A stretch of 64,000 bases of DNA from Pycnococcus provasolii (GCA_938743325.2 OW568885.1:186001-250000), one strand, 5' to 3'. Positions 30,017 through 41,809 are shown, counted from the first letter of the stretch. The notes: generated by a model not told the origin, from the sequence alone. Numbers and translations: made by a program.

Positions 30017-31264
30017 TCAAAGGTACACACGCATTGGCTTTTTGCGTATGTTCTGTCGACATTCCGGGCACTCGCGTGTCGTATCCCAGAGACGTAACGC
30101 GCACCCATAACATGTCTTCGCGTGACCGCAAGACAACACGGCGCGCTTGCCATCCTCCATCTCGTCGAAGCAAACGTTGCACTCACGTGCGCGTGCAGCA
30201 GCTTCCTCCTCCTTCTCGCGCTTGCGTTGCCGTGCAGCCTCCTCCTCCTCTTCGCGCTTGCGCTTCTGTGCAGCCTCTTCTTCCTCCTCGCGCTTGCGCT
30301 TCCGTATGCGCTCATCCTCCTCCGCCCTCCTGCGCTCTGCCTCGCGCGCCTCCTCATCTTCCTTCCTGCGCTTCGCCTTGCGCTCCTCCTCGAATTGTAG
30401 GCGAACTGTCTTGTCGAAGCTCGCGGAGACGATGCGCGTACCATCCGCGGAATACGATGCGGAATTCACCCCCTCAGAATGGCCTTCCAGCACTGATATA
30501 CACGCGCCGGTCGTCGCGTTCCACACGCGAATTGTCTTGTCGTCGCTCGCGGAGACGATGCGCGTACCATCCGCGGAATACGATGCGGAAGTCACAGAAC
30601 CAGAATGGCCTTTCAGCACAGATAAACATGCGCCGGTCGTCGCGTTCCACACGCGAATCTCCTTGTTACCGCCCGCGGAGACGATGCGCGTACCATCCGC
30701 GGAATACGATGCGGAGTAAACCTCACTAGAATGACCTTTCAGCAAAAATAAACGCGCGCCGGTCGTCGCGTCCCACACGCGAACGCTCTTGTCGTCGCTC
30801 GCGGAGACGATGCGCGTACCATCCGCGGAATACGAAGCGGAATTTACCGCACGAGAATGGCCTTTCAGCACAAATAAACGCGCGCCTGCCGTCGCGTCCC
30901 ACACGCGAACGGTCTTGTCGAAGCTCGCGGACACGATGCGCGTCCCATCCGCCGAATACGATACGGAAGTCACCGCACGAGAATGGCCTTTCAGCAGAAA
31001 TAAACGCGCGCCTGCCGTCGCGTCCCACACGCGAACGGTCTTGTCGAAGCTCGCGGACACGATGCGCGTCCCATCCGCCGAATACGATGCGGAAGTCACC
31101 GTACTAGAATGGCCTTTCAACACAGATATACACGCGCCGGTCGTCGCGTCCCAGACGCGAACGGTCTTGTCCCAGCTCGCGGAGACGATGCGCGTACCAT
31201 CCGCGGAACACGATGCGGAAGTCACCACAGAAGAATGTCCTTCCAGCACAGATGGACACGTCAT
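30017..31264 (-). CDS. WD40-RING protein, probable ubiquitin E3 ligase
   Basis: The product is 415 residues from the ATG at 31264. Residues 6 to about 295 are seven WD40 units of 42 residues (LKGHSxxVTSASYSADGTRI, then a VSASFDKTVRVWD-type end). The seventh stops early at DKTVRLQ, and the N-terminal CPSV strand could close the propeller by the usual Velcro arrangement. A basic/acidic coiled coil follows (repeats of KRKREEEEEAA), then a C-terminal C3HC4 RING at about 365-405: CNVC, SCGHAKTCYGC, CPEC. The RING resembles the C-terminal type of IAP/MGRN ligases. The 126-bp WD40 units are nearly identical at DNA level, so recently homogenised. Substrate unknown; the propeller should be the recognition part. 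Convergent with the giant gene, divergent with SurE. Confidence 0.9.
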   Translation of the reverse strand: MTCPSVLEGHSSVVTSASCSADGTRIVSASWDKTVRVWDATTGACISVLKGHSSTVTSASYSADGTRIVSASFDKTVRVWDATAGARLFLLKGHSRAVTSVSYSADGTRIVSASFDKTVRVWDATAGARLFVLKGHSRAVNSASYSADGTRIVSASDDKSVRVWDATTGARLFLLKGHSSEVYSASYSADGTRIVSAGGNKEIRVWNATTGACLSVLKGHSGSVTSASYSADGTRIVSASDDKTIRVWNATTGACISVLEGHSEGVNSASYSADGTRIVSASFDKTVRLQFEEERKAKRRKEDEEAREAERRRAEEDERIRKRKREEEEEAAQKRKREEEEEAARQRKREKEEEAAARARECNVCFDEMEDGKRAVLSCGHAKTCYGCALRLWDTTRECPECRQNIRKKPMRVYL

Positions 31265-31895
31265 TTGCGATATACGCTACAAGTGAGTGCGTCGCGCAAG
31301 TTTTCCGAAACAATTTCCTGGAAGGGTAGTACCCTACTTATGTAAAGGTTACCACGGGCAAGTTCGCGGCCGGCTCTTGACCACCTTAATAGTCGTGATG
31401 CAACAACGGCCGTGAGCTTGCGCCTTGCATCCTTGCACTCCTTGCATCCTTCCAACCGTCGCATTCCTCCGATTCGGTGTTAGAATCACCCGACATTTGG
31501 GGCGATCCTGACACGGATCTCCACCTTCATGAAGGGGTTCAGGAGACGGGAACCTCTGACCTGAACCGAGGTTGCCAAGGTGCGCCAAGCTTGCTTCCTT
31601 CCTTCCTTCAGCCGCACTCCCGTGGTAAGAATACCGTCCCGTACCATGCTATCGTAGGGCCTCCAGGAATAGGACGTGCGCGCTCGCCTTACTTCCTACC
31701 TTTACCAACCGGCCGACCGAGCCCTGCGCAATTCATAACTCTTACGCTTCGAACATCTCGATTCCTCTCGATCCTCTCGCTTGCGTGCGCCCTTGGCTTG
31801 CAAAGGCAGTGGCTCTTGGTACAAGCCGTCGGTTGCGCAGAGCTTCGTAGCTGGTGCAGTCATACGCAGGCTTCTCCTATACCAAACATCTAAAG
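31265..31895. promoter_or_regulatory. Divergent promoter region of WD40-RING and SurE genes
   Basis: 631 bp between two divergent starts. Only short open frames without recognisable protein features occur. A run of ccttgcatccttgcactccttgcatcc near 31420-31450 is a minor direct repeat. No AACCCCGAA copy was seen here. Confidence 0.45.
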
Positions 31896-32954
31896 ATGGG
31901 CCAGTCGACATCCTCGAACTTGTGCACCGGCCGCCGGCCTCGCACGTCTCTGGCGGAGAAGAAGAAGATACTCATCGTGAACGACGACGGCGTGTTTGCC
32001 CCAGGACTGCGGTGTCTGGTAAAAAATCTGTGCAAGCGGTTAGGCGACTACAACGACGTCGCAATTTTTGTGCTCGCTCCAGATCGGGAGCGCAGCGCGA
32101 GCTCTCACAGCGTAACGACGCGCGGCTCTCTTACCGCGGTGGACGTAACGGCAAAGCTCAAGGCTAGCTTCGCTTCTCCGAACGACGGCTCACACTGCCT
32201 CATCGCAGCATATTCGCTCACAGGTTTGCCGGTGGACTGTGCGCAGCTCGCCCTTGAGGGCACGCTTTTCGAAAGCGACACCCCGTTTAGTTTCGACCTT
32301 TGCATATCGGGCATTAATCTGGGCCACAACGCAGGCACGAACGTGACATACAGTGGGACGTTAGGCGCCGCGCGCGAGGCTGCGCTGAGAGGCGTGCCAA
32401 GTCTGGCCGTATCGTTGGATATTCACAGCAGCGGCAGCAAGGTGACGGACGCCGAGTCTCCGTTCGAGCACGCCGCAATTCTAGCTAGCGACATAGCGCA
32501 CGAGCTCGTTCGTGGGGGGCTTGCGGCGACGCCTTCTCCTCCGAAGGAGCAGGCCTCGGGCGCGCCACCGTCGGCGTCCCTGTGGAACATCAATGTGCCC
32601 AAGGTGGAGGCTGGGAAGGCGTCAGCAAGACACCCTTACCCTGGCGTTTGGCTAACGCGCCAATCTGCATTTCGCATTGTGGCACAATTTCAGCTTGAGC
32701 GCACAACCGCGAATGGCACCGAAGTTGCTCCGTACATCGGCGCGGCGGTCCGCGACGACGCACTCGGCACGGACACGCACGCACTCGAGCGAGGGTGGGT
32801 GTCCGTCACACCGATTCTCGCGGACGTCGAGCTGCAATACGGATGTTCGAATGCCTCTGAAATGCGCTTGCGCTCTATGGCGGAAGTCACGCGCAAGCTC
32901 GCGCATCGTGTTAACCTGGCGCTCCGCGTGCTTGACGAGACGACGAAGGCTTGA
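31896..32954 (+). CDS. surE: SurE-type 5'/3'-nucleotidase
   Basis: The product is 352 residues from the ATG at 31896; codons upstream in frame lack an ATG. SurE removes phosphate from nucleoside monophosphates using a divalent metal. Family motifs: ILIVNDDG at about 27-34 (metal-binding Asp-Asp), APDRERSASSHSVT near 60-75, TGLPVDC near 110, and SGINLGHNAGTNVTYSGT near 135-155 with the Asn metal ligand. Residues 200-245 form an extra Ala/Pro/Gly-rich loop. The start MGQSTS fits an N-myristoylation signal (Gly2, Ser6), and Cys10 could be palmitoylated, which would place it at a membrane; this is pattern-based inference. Many plant and algal homologues exist. TGTAA at 33022-33026. Confidence 0.93.
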   Translation: MGQSTSSNLCTGRRPRTSLAEKKKILIVNDDGVFAPGLRCLVKNLCKRLGDYNDVAIFVLAPDRERSASSHSVTTRGSLTAVDVTAKLKASFASPNDGSHCLIAAYSLTGLPVDCAQLALEGTLFESDTPFSFDLCISGINLGHNAGTNVTYSGTLGAAREAALRGVPSLAVSLDIHSSGSKVTDAESPFEHAAILASDIAHELVRGGLAATPSPPKEQASGAPPSASLWNINVPKVEAGKASARHPYPGVWLTRQSAFRIVAQFQLERTTANGTEVAPYIGAAVRDDALGTDTHALERGWVSVTPILADVELQYGCSNASEMRLRSMAEVTRKLAHRVNLALRVLDETTKA

Positions 32955-33386
32955 GAGCAGAGCATTCATTCCTTAAAGAGTTCGGATGCTTTTGAACACC
33001 AAATTTAGACTGATGAGATGATGTAACACCCACTTCGAATTCGTTAAAAAATAAGGCATCGCTTGCCAGACCTCCGTTGGCCTGAGGCGTTACTCCTAAG
33101 ATCAACCACGCACCTCTCCTCCTCCTTCTACGCGGCGTGTGACCACTTCGCTCTCACTAAAAACCATCTTAAGGTGAAGTAAGTCGAGCACAGTCCTAAG
33201 AAGGTCCAAGGGAAGGGGTGCTTGTCACACAGGTGACAGGGGAAAATTAGGGTTTTGTTTTGGCTAGGGTTAGGTCGGCTTTCTGGAAGCTCGTTCACTT
33301 ATCTTCCTTGGACGTTCCCCATCGGTTTCATCGAGCGCGGATCGAAGCGCTTCATCCACCCATCAACGCGCACCTTCGTCGTGGCC
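32955..33386. other. Intergenic region between SurE and DnaJ genes
   Basis: Contains the SurE 3' flank with TGTAA at 33022-33026 and, at 33246-33274, two TTAGGG-like steps (attagggttttg and ctagggttagg) near the DnaJ leader. No gene seen. Confidence 0.5.
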
Positions 33387-34526
33387 ATGGCGGACGTGCA
33401 CAGCGACGACTACTACAAGGTGCTCGGCGTAGGCAGGTCCGCGTCAGAGCAGGAAATCTCAAAGGCGTACAAGAAACTCGCAATCAAGTGGCACCCCGAC
33501 AAAAACGCACAGAACAGAGAAAAGGCGGAGGAGAACTTCAAGAAAGTCTCGGAGGCGTACGAGGTGCTTTCCAATAAGGAAAAGAGACAGATCTATGACC
33601 AGTTTGGAAAGCAAGGACTCGAAGGGGGCATGGGCGGAATGGGCGGAATGGGTGGCGGATTCCCTGGAGGGGGAGGGGGACAGCGCATGAACTTCGCGCA
33701 AGCTCAGAATATCTTCGAGGCCTTCTTCGGAGGACAGGATCCGTTCAGCATGTTCGGCGACGACGGAATGGGAGGCGGAATGCCCAGAGGAGGTATGCCA
33801 GGAGGTGGGCCGCGTATGTCATTTAACATGGGAGGAATGCCTGGAGGAGGCATGGGTGGAGGGTTCCCCCCAGGCATGGCGGAGATGCTCTTCAGCCAGA
33901 TGGGCGGGATGCCCGGCGGGATGCCCGGCGGGATGCCCGGCGGGATGGGTGCGGGCGGCGGATTTGGGCCTAATGGAATGCCCACAGGTCCTGGACGATC
34001 ACCAGCATCGGCACCATATCCGGACAGGCCGGATGTGATTCCCAAGGGTGCTCGCGTACGACTGCGCAACCTGACCGCCGCCGCGCACCAAAACGGAAAG
34101 GATGGCACAATACAAAACTACGACGCATCAAGAGCGCGCTATCAGGTTGCAATCAACGGCGACGGGGAGACTTTGAGCATCAAGGGCGCAAATTTACTGC
34201 AGCTCGTGGGCGTGACCATTCGTGGCGTGAGCTCGTCACCCGAGTACAATAACACGAAGGGCAGCGTCGTTGGCTTCGACGGCGACGGCGTGCAGGGAAG
34301 ATATCACATTACAACGACGACGGGAAAGGCTGTGGCACTTAAGCCAGCGAACGTCATCATCGAAGATGGGTGCCGCATCTGGGTCGGAGGGCTGAGCAAG
34401 CAAGAGCTAAACGGCAAGCAGGGAAAAATTGTGAACTTCGACCAGAGCACTGGACGTTATACAGTGCAGCTGGCAAACACACAAAATCAGCTCGTCAAGC
34501 TTAAGCCGGAGAACGTCGTACTATAG
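33387..34526 (+). CDS. J-domain co-chaperone with three C-terminal SH3-like repeats
   Basis: The product is 379 residues from the ATG at 33387 ([15 protein letters not shown]). Residues 8-73 form a J domain with the HPD tripeptide (KWHPDKN), needed to stimulate Hsp70 ATPase. Residues 74-205 are Gly/Met-rich with repeats of GMPGG, like the G/F linker of class B J proteins. Residues about 215-379 are not the usual DnaJ substrate domain. They hold three repeats of about 55 residues, of the form G-x-R-V/I-x-V-x-x-L then G-K-x-G-x-I-x-N-Y/F-D then R-Y-x-V then L-K-P-x-N-V/L, resembling small SH3-like or KOW-like barrels also seen alone in algal and protist proteins. The role of these repeats is unknown. 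Convergent with the YY1-like gene. Confidence 0.9.
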   Translation: MADVHSDDYYKVLGVGRSASEQEISKAYKKLAIKWHPDKNAQNREKAEENFKKVSEAYEVLSNKEKRQIYDQFGKQGLEGGMGGMGGMGGGFPGGGGGQRMNFAQAQNIFEAFFGGQDPFSMFGDDGMGGGMPRGGMPGGGPRMSFNMGGMPGGGMGGGFPPGMAEMLFSQMGGMPGGMPGGMPGGMGAGGGFGPNGMPTGPGRSPASAPYPDRPDVIPKGARVRLRNLTAAAHQNGKDGTIQNYDASRARYQVAINGDGETLSIKGANLLQLVGVTIRGVSSSPEYNNTKGSVVGFDGDGVQGRYHITTTTGKAVALKPANVIIEDGCRIWVGGLSKQELNGKQGKIVNFDQSTGRYTVQLANTQNQLVKLKPENVVL

Positions 34527-34677
34527 GAGTTGTGTGAAGAACGAGCGTCACACTAATCACACACCTGTGACGCGAGCAAGCGTGTTGCGTTTAATTTAAA
34601 AAGTTTTTTTGAGTGTTACATGATGTTTCGATACACCAAGACTTGCTACAACAAATGCCTCACTCACTCGTTGTTTC

Positions 34678-35943
<1,266 letters not shown>

Positions 35944-35979
35944 TCATTCTTATTCCTTCTCCCTCCCGAAGTCCTTCTC

Positions 35980-37881
35980 ATGTCCGGCGACCCCTTCCCC
36001 GCACTTGGCAACGTGCTGCGGGACTACCTCGCGAAAGTGCTGGGGGGAGCGGCGGCGGCAGGCCAGGCGTCTGGATCCTCGGGCATGAAGGTGCTGCTCG
36101 TCGACGAAGACACCATACAGACCATATCGACCGTTCTCTCGCAAACTGAAATTCTACAGAAGGACGTCTTCCTCGTCGAACGACTCGCTGCGGTGCAAGC
36201 TTCCGCAAACGCGAACGACTCGGAGTCGCTCGCACACATGCGAGCCATATGCGTCGTTCGACCCACCGAGACGAACGTGCGTCTCCTCAAGAAGTTTTAT
36301 CTAGCGAGACCGCAAAAGTATCGCAGCTATTCGCTCGTTTTCTCCAACGCCGTTCGCGACGCGCAACTGCAAGACCTCGCCGATGCCGACCAATACAGCC
36401 AAGTTGACCTCGTCCTCGAGGCTTTCATGGACTACGTCGCCGTCGACCGCGACCACTTTCGCGTCGCGTTGGCGCAAGACCAAGCAGCAAGCCTCACGAA
36501 CCCACTAGCGGATGTCACGCTCGTCACGCACGCCGTCGACAGGTGCGTCGAAGGGGTCGCGTCGCTCATGCTCTCGCTGAAAAAGCGACCAGTCATCAGG
36601 TACACGCGAACTTCCGCCACCGCTTCGAAAGTGGCAAACGGTCTGCACACGCTCATGTACGACGAAGAGCGACAGCTGTTCGACTTTCCGTCAAGTCGGT
36701 CCGCCACAACGTCGCCACTCCTGCTCGTTCTCGACCGACGAGACGATCCCATCACGCCTCTGCTAGTGCAGTGGACTTACCAGGCGATGGTGCACGAACT
36801 CATCGGCATGGAAAATAACCGCGTCACCATTGGGAAAACCACGAAAGAAAGCGCGGGTGAAGTTGTCATGAATGCAGAGCAGGATGATTTTTTCCAAGGG
36901 CATCGATTCACCAACTACGGAGATCTTGCCGAGGCGGTGCAGCGCCTGCTGCGCGAGTACCAGCAGACGCACAACCTGCTGTCCACCAAGGGGACGGATA
37001 GCGCCGAGGTGTCCATAGAGGGCATGCAACGCTTTGTGGAGAAGTACCCGGAGTTCAAGGCGCGTCAAGGCAATGTCACGAAACACCTTGGTGTGCTCGA
37101 CAAGGTGAACGCCATCGTGCAGAGCCGCGACCTCTTCACGCTGTCAACGCTGCAGCAGGAAATGTGCGCACAGCAGATTGGCGCTGCGGACGCCTTTGCA
37201 GAAGTTTCGAAGCACGTCGTCTCGAACGACGCGTTCACGTTCCTAGACAAGGTGAAGCTATGCGTATGCTTCGCGCTGTGCTTCGAAAAGGAATGGGCGT
37301 CAAAGTACAAAGCGCAGCTGATGAGGGATCTGGAGATTGTGGCATCGGACGACGCGCTCGCGCGTGCGAGGGGCAAGTTTAGCGCGGGAGGATCGCGTGT
37401 CGGAGGCAGTGGGCGTGCTCGTGCATACGTCGAGCTGCTTTCGTCCGTCGTCGAGCACGTCGGCAGCTCGAAGCGCACGGGCGACCTATTCCGCAACAAG
37501 TCGATGGCGGCGCGAGCGCGCAAGGCGTACACTGGACTTAAGGGCGTTGAGAATATCCTGACGAGTCACACGCCACTCCTCGTGGACACGGTGAAGGACA
37601 CGCTGAAGGGCAAGCTGGACGTTGGCCAGTATCCGTTTGCGATGGGGCGAAATGGGTGGACGCCGGCAGACTTCGACGCATGCGCGAAGGGTTCGCCGAG
37701 TGGCGTCATCGTGTACCTTGTGGGTGGAGCAACGTTCGAGGAGGCGATGCACATCACTCGCTTGAACGAAGCGGCTGGTGAAGTGAAAATTCTTCTAGGT
37801 GGCTCAGGTGGCGTTGTGAACTCCAACGCTTTTCTCGACGCGCTCGTGGAGACGAGCGAGGCGGCTATGCGACACCGGTAG
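35980..37881 (+). CDS. VPS45: VPS45, Sec1/Munc18 protein of endosome and trans-Golgi fusion
   Basis: The product is 633 residues from the ATG at 35980 (MSGDPFPALG); the frame is open further upstream through the neighbour's promoter but has no matching protein features. SM proteins chaperone SNARE assembly; VPS45 pairs with Tlg2/SYP4 syntaxins at the trans-Golgi and endosomes. Visible family blocks: VLLVDEDTIQTISTVLSQ near 30, PQKYRSYSLVFSN near 110, LLLVLDRRDDPITPLL near 245, FTNYGDLAEAV and a YPEFKARQGNVTKHLG block near 330-370, and the closing VGGATFEEAMHI near 590. These fit VPS45 better than Sec1, Sly1 or Vps33. It is about 60 residues longer than typical, mostly in loops. TGTAA at 37900-37904. 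Only 28 bp separate it from the convergent ApaG gene. Confidence 0.92.
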   Translation: MSGDPFPALGNVLRDYLAKVLGGAAAAGQASGSSGMKVLLVDEDTIQTISTVLSQTEILQKDVFLVERLAAVQASANANDSESLAHMRAICVVRPTETNVRLLKKFYLARPQKYRSYSLVFSNAVRDAQLQDLADADQYSQVDLVLEAFMDYVAVDRDHFRVALAQDQAASLTNPLADVTLVTHAVDRCVEGVASLMLSLKKRPVIRYTRTSATASKVANGLHTLMYDEERQLFDFPSSRSATTSPLLLVLDRRDDPITPLLVQWTYQAMVHELIGMENNRVTIGKTTKESAGEVVMNAEQDDFFQGHRFTNYGDLAEAVQRLLREYQQTHNLLSTKGTDSAEVSIEGMQRFVEKYPEFKARQGNVTKHLGVLDKVNAIVQSRDLFTLSTLQQEMCAQQIGAADAFAEVSKHVVSNDAFTFLDKVKLCVCFALCFEKEWASKYKAQLMRDLEIVASDDALARARGKFSAGGSRVGGSGRARAYVELLSSVVEHVGSSKRTGDLFRNKSMAARARKAYTGLKGVENILTSHTPLLVDTVKDTLKGKLDVGQYPFAMGRNGWTPADFDACAKGSPSGVIVYLVGGATFEEAMHITRLNEAAGEVKILLGGSGGVVNSNAFLDALVETSEAAMRHR

Positions 37882-37909
37882 AGCGTGTCAATGGCATTTT
37901 GTAACATCA

Positions 37910-38923
37910 TCATGGTTTTAGAATGAGAGAATCCACTTGAACCTCAAAGGTTCCTGTACCTGGTATGTTCACGTTTCCGGTGCTCATTTCGTCCTGCGTC
38001 GGTAAGCGCAGCTTGGCAAGTCGTTCAGGAACGTCAGACGGCCCAAGGAACAGCAGTGCACCCTCCATCACCCCCTCCCGCGTCGGTATCGTGGAGCCGG
38101 AGTAGTACTCGTACACGTCGCCAGGCTCGAGCACAGGTTCCATACCAACGACGCCCTTTCCCCACCTTGGCACACAGCTCGCGACGGAGCCGTCGGCGCC
38201 CTTGAAGATCCACGACCGTCCGACGAGACGCACGCTGCTGCTTCCGTGGTTCTCGACACGAACACGGTAGCAGTATCGAAAAACACCTGGGTCGCCGGAC
38301 TGGTCGCCTGACGAGGACGGCGACGACTTGCTGAACAGTTCCTCGCCTCTACCTCCGTGGTCGTGATGTGGCGCAACAGCCGTCTCCACGACGATGCCAT
38401 TAGTTTCCGTGCCACCGCTTCGGCACGTTCGCTCCGCAAGGCTGAGTTGGCTGCTGAGAACGCGAAGCGCCGTAAGCGCGTAGTCAAGCCTCTGCCTTTG
38501 GTCGTCGTCGTCGTCCGTCGGCTTTCTCGCGTGCATCGCCTGCTGACTCAAAAAGGATGCGCCGTGCCTCGCCGCCGACCTTTCTCGCGCGCGCTGTCCC
38601 CGATCGAGCGGGTGAGCGAAGTTCTCCTTCGCGACCGCGATAAGCGAGTCGCGCGTGAAAACCGCACTCGAAGGCTGTCCGACGGGAAGGTGCGGCAGCA
38701 GCATTCTAAGCGTTCGCTCCGATTCGCCCTCCCATCGCGACCACGCGCCAGGGTGTCCCCAACGCGACGGGTCGACGAGCTCGCGAATTGTCAGCGGGGT
38801 TTCGGCGGGAACGCGGCGCGCGAGGCGTACGAACGCTCGAAACAGCGCGCGCGACAGGAACGCGGACGTCGAGCCCAGCGGCGCGGCCTGAGGACCCAGC
38901 TGTGCGAGATAGGAAGACGCCAT
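37910..38923 (-). CDS. ApaG-domain protein
   Basis: The product is 337 residues from the ATG at 38923; codons upstream in frame have no ATG. Residues about 210-335 are an ApaG/DUF525 domain: YCYRVRVENHGSSSVRLVGR, SWIF, GVVGMEPVLEPGDVYEYYSG, REGVMEGALLF. ApaG folds as an immunoglobulin/fibronectin-like barrel. In plants and animals it occurs in F-box SKIP16/FBXO3 and in PDIP38. The N-terminal 130 residues are Arg/Ala/Leu-rich and contain ALFRAFVRLARR, weakly reminiscent of an LYR-motif helix, plus a PAETPLTIRELVDP segment; no F-box is evident. The low acidity of residues 1-60 could suit organelle targeting. Function unknown beyond a protein-interaction domain. Confidence 0.82.
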   Translation of the reverse strand: MASSYLAQLGPQAAPLGSTSAFLSRALFRAFVRLARRVPAETPLTIRELVDPSRWGHPGAWSRWEGESERTLRMLLPHLPVGQPSSAVFTRDSLIAVAKENFAHPLDRGQRARERSAARHGASFLSQQAMHARKPTDDDDDQRQRLDYALTALRVLSSQLSLAERTCRSGGTETNGIVVETAVAPHHDHGGRGEELFSKSSPSSSGDQSGDPGVFRYCYRVRVENHGSSSVRLVGRSWIFKGADGSVASCVPRWGKGVVGMEPVLEPGDVYEYYSGSTIPTREGVMEGALLFLGPSDVPERLAKLRLPTQDEMSTGNVNIPGTGTFEVQVDSLILKP

Positions 38924-39129
38924 GAGGTTACTGGCCACAATCGGTCGGACAAAAGGGTCCCGATAAAGTGCTACCCTACCCTAGGGGTATCCCCTACGGA
39001 ATCTGTTTTCAAACCCCCAATCGCGATTTCGCGTCCTAAGCCATACGTCCCCTCCCGCTCACACGTGAACGCGGGTTGTCGTTGTCGTTGTCATCGGCAC
39101 TTCCCTCCACTTTTCCGGCGCACTCGTCG

Positions 39130-39609
39130 ATGGACAACAACCGTCACGGTGATGGTGGTATGAATGGCAATAACCAGAACCACGGCAACGGCGGTGATTA
39201 CAATCCGTGGGCCACGCCGTACGCGTCGGTGCACGACGCAACGGGCAACTCGCAATACGCACAGCCTCACCATCCGTTCGCCGCTTCACACCGATCGATG
39301 TCGATGCCCGCGCAGCACACGCACTACAGCCAACACCACAACGGCTCGCTGCACGCGATGATGCAGCCGCACGATATCACAGCGGCGTACAACGCGAGCG
39401 ACCTCGAAGGACTCGCGCTCGTGCCGCTCAGCGGAAACGCCGCGAACGCCAACCGGCAGACGACGACGACGACGACAACGACGACGCCGGCATACCCACC
39501 TCCGCATCAGCAGACGAACCTTAACCAGTACTATGCACACAGGGCGGACGACCAGAGCAGGTATCCCAACCTCACCAGGGCGTGGTCCGGAAGAGCCGAG
39601 CCATACCAC

Positions 39610-39640
<31 letters not shown>

Positions 39641-41646
39641 GACCTGCGTATAACCACCACCACCACCACCACAGCCACCAACCGACGTACCCGCCGCAGT
39701 ACCCGCCGCCACCGACGCGACCTCCAACGTGGTATGATCCACCACCGCGGCCGCAGCTACAGCCGCTACAGCAACCACAACCAACGCAACCAACGCAACC
39801 AACGCAGCCAACGCCACAGCCACTACCAGCACCGAGAGTGCAGCAAACAGTCCAGCGAACGCAACCAGCATTTAATCAGCCGCCTGTGGGACGACCTCCG
39901 CAGACATCGGCATCAACGGCAACTGCGTTCGCACCCGGTTCCGACGCCGCATACATACAACAATGTATACACAGCCTTCGCGTGGTTGATCTGAGCAGCG
40001 TCTGCGAGAAGCTGGGTCTGCCCAAGTCTGGAAATAAAGTGGATCTGCAAAACCGAATTGTGACGTACCTGCGGCGTCCTAGCCTGACCAAGGAGCGACT
40101 GGCGGAGGTGCGCCGAATTGTCTCACAAATCGGTCGAAATCCTCCGTATAATTCGCACCCAGAGCAAATACAATCAAATGGACACACAGTGACGGACGTG
40201 AATGTCTGCCCGGTTTGCAGGTTGGAGCCAAACAAATTCCGTGGAGAGTCGATGCTCACCTGCCGCGTCTGCGGAACGCGCGAGTGCACGAAATGCGCGG
40301 GCGATCCGACGCCCGACAGCAAGCGTGCTTTGGCGGATCCGGCAAAATTTGCTTGCGGACCGTGCCGAATTGCCGAATCTGATCCGTGGCTGCCCCTCAT
40401 CACACCAGCGGCAAGCTGCCGGGAGGCCAGCCTTCTAGGTGTCAAGACGCTTGCCCTACCACCATTCACGAGCGGCGAAGTTGCGCCGAGCGGGGCGAAG
40501 TACTGCAAGGCGCGTGTGGAATTCAACATCAGCGAAGCACTGTGGAGTCGCCTGATTAGCCCGGATGCGGCCCGAACCCCCAGTGCTCCCAAGCGCGTGG
40601 TATGCGTGCGAATTTCTAGCGCGCTGCGCAATGACAAGGTGATGCGCTGCTACTGGCCTAGGCACGTGGTGGTGAAAGTCAACGGGCAACAGTGGACGAG
40701 TGCGCGCCTCTTCAAGAGAAATGCCAACGCACCACTCGGCGGCAAGTCAAGCGATGAACCAATTGTTCTCGTAGGTAACACGGGGCCAGGAATCGTCGTA
40801 GATGAGGATCAAAACTCGACAAGCTCTGAAACGAGCGTGCCCGCGAAACGCGTGCTCAAGCGGGGGAACAATGTCGTTGAGATGTTCGGCGCTCTTGACC
40901 GGGGCAATGTTCCTGAGCATGCGTATGGCGCCGCGCCAAGTGGCAACGCTTTCCAGCTCGTCGTGCAGCTCGTGAACGCCGCAACATTCAATGACATCAA
41001 AGAATGGTGCCATGCCGACGAGACGAAAGAGAACGCAGTCGCGCGTGTGAAGCGCACCTTCATGGCGGGAGACGACGACGACGACGATGACTTGATGGTG
41101 CTGAGCTCGAAACTTCCGCTGAAGTGCCCACTAACGGGTAAGTATGCGGGCGTTCCCGCGCGCACTGTGAAGTGCCGTCACCTTGCCGTATTTGACCGCG
41201 ACACATTCCTGCTGATGGAGAGGAGAGCACGCAAGTGGAAGTGCCCAATCTGCACCAACCCCGTGAAACTCAACGAAGTGTTCGTCGATGGTTACGCGAG
41301 TCACGTCCTTGAAGAGCTGAAACGGCGTGGAGAGGAAGATGCGGAAGTTGAGGTGAATCCCGATGGTTTCTGGCGATCTGGCGGCGAGAAAGGCGAGTGG
41401 AGGCCAATCGTCTACTCGGGGACCGCTGTTGATGATGGGGATCAAAGGAATGACAAAACTGATGCTGAACAAAACAATGTTGAGAGCACGGTAGCGCAGC
41501 CGTCGGCACCACCTCAACCATCAGCTCAGCCAACCGAACCGAAGATGGAGCACACAGCTAATCACGCGGATGTTGCTGACCGCGTAAGAGAGGATTCCGA
41601 CGGAGGCCCGCCGCCGGGCGTGGAGGTGATTGACCTTACCGATTAG
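39130..41646 (+). CDS. SIZ1: SIZ1/PIAS-type SUMO E3 ligase
   Basis: The product is 838 residues from the ATG at 39130 (MDNNRH); the open frame upstream has no ATG. Order: Asn/Gln/His/Pro/Thr-rich disordered N terminus (1-280, with Gln and His runs); SAP at about 284-314 (LSSVCEKLGLPKSGNKVDLQ); PHD finger at about 360-393 (CPVC, CRVCGTRECTKC); PINIT about 417-627; SP-RING at about 665-714 (CPLTGKYAGVPARTVKCRHL, then CPICTN). The last residues are VEVIDLTD, a textbook SUMO-interacting motif. SAP plus PHD plus PINIT plus SP-RING is the plant SIZ1 layout; animal PIAS and yeast Siz lack the PHD. It transfers SUMO from the E2 to nuclear targets. Divergent with the ApaG gene, convergent with MOT1. 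Confidence 0.95.
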
Positions 41647-41784
41647 CTCCAATTCGCCTCAATGAAACCACCTAATGAACCCCGAATTATTGGACGGGCC
41701 ATCTTTCTCCACCATTTTTCCAGGCCACGCATGCACCACCTGCCGGAAAGCCTTCTGCCAAACTTGCGTTTAGCTAGACAATTG

Positions 41785-41794
41785 TGTAATTACA
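41785..41794. terminator. Palindromic bidirectional poly(A) signal TGTAATTACA
   Basis: TGTAA on the plus strand (41785-41789, for SIZ1) abuts TGTAA on the minus strand (41790-41794, for MOT1), giving a perfect 10-bp palindrome between the two convergent stops. It lies 16 nt past the MOT1 stop and about 140 nt past the SIZ1 stop. Confidence 0.6.
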
Positions 41795-41809
41795 TACTTA
41801 TGTACTGTG

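Noticed and set aside
29788-30444. Arg/Ser-rich 218-codon frame on the minus strand
   Set aside because: It overlaps the giant gene's 3' end and the coiled-coil/RING region of the WD40 gene in another frame; low complexity only.
31477-31893. 138-codon plus-strand frame upstream of SurE
   Set aside because: No ATG start, composition not protein-like, lies in the divergent promoter region.
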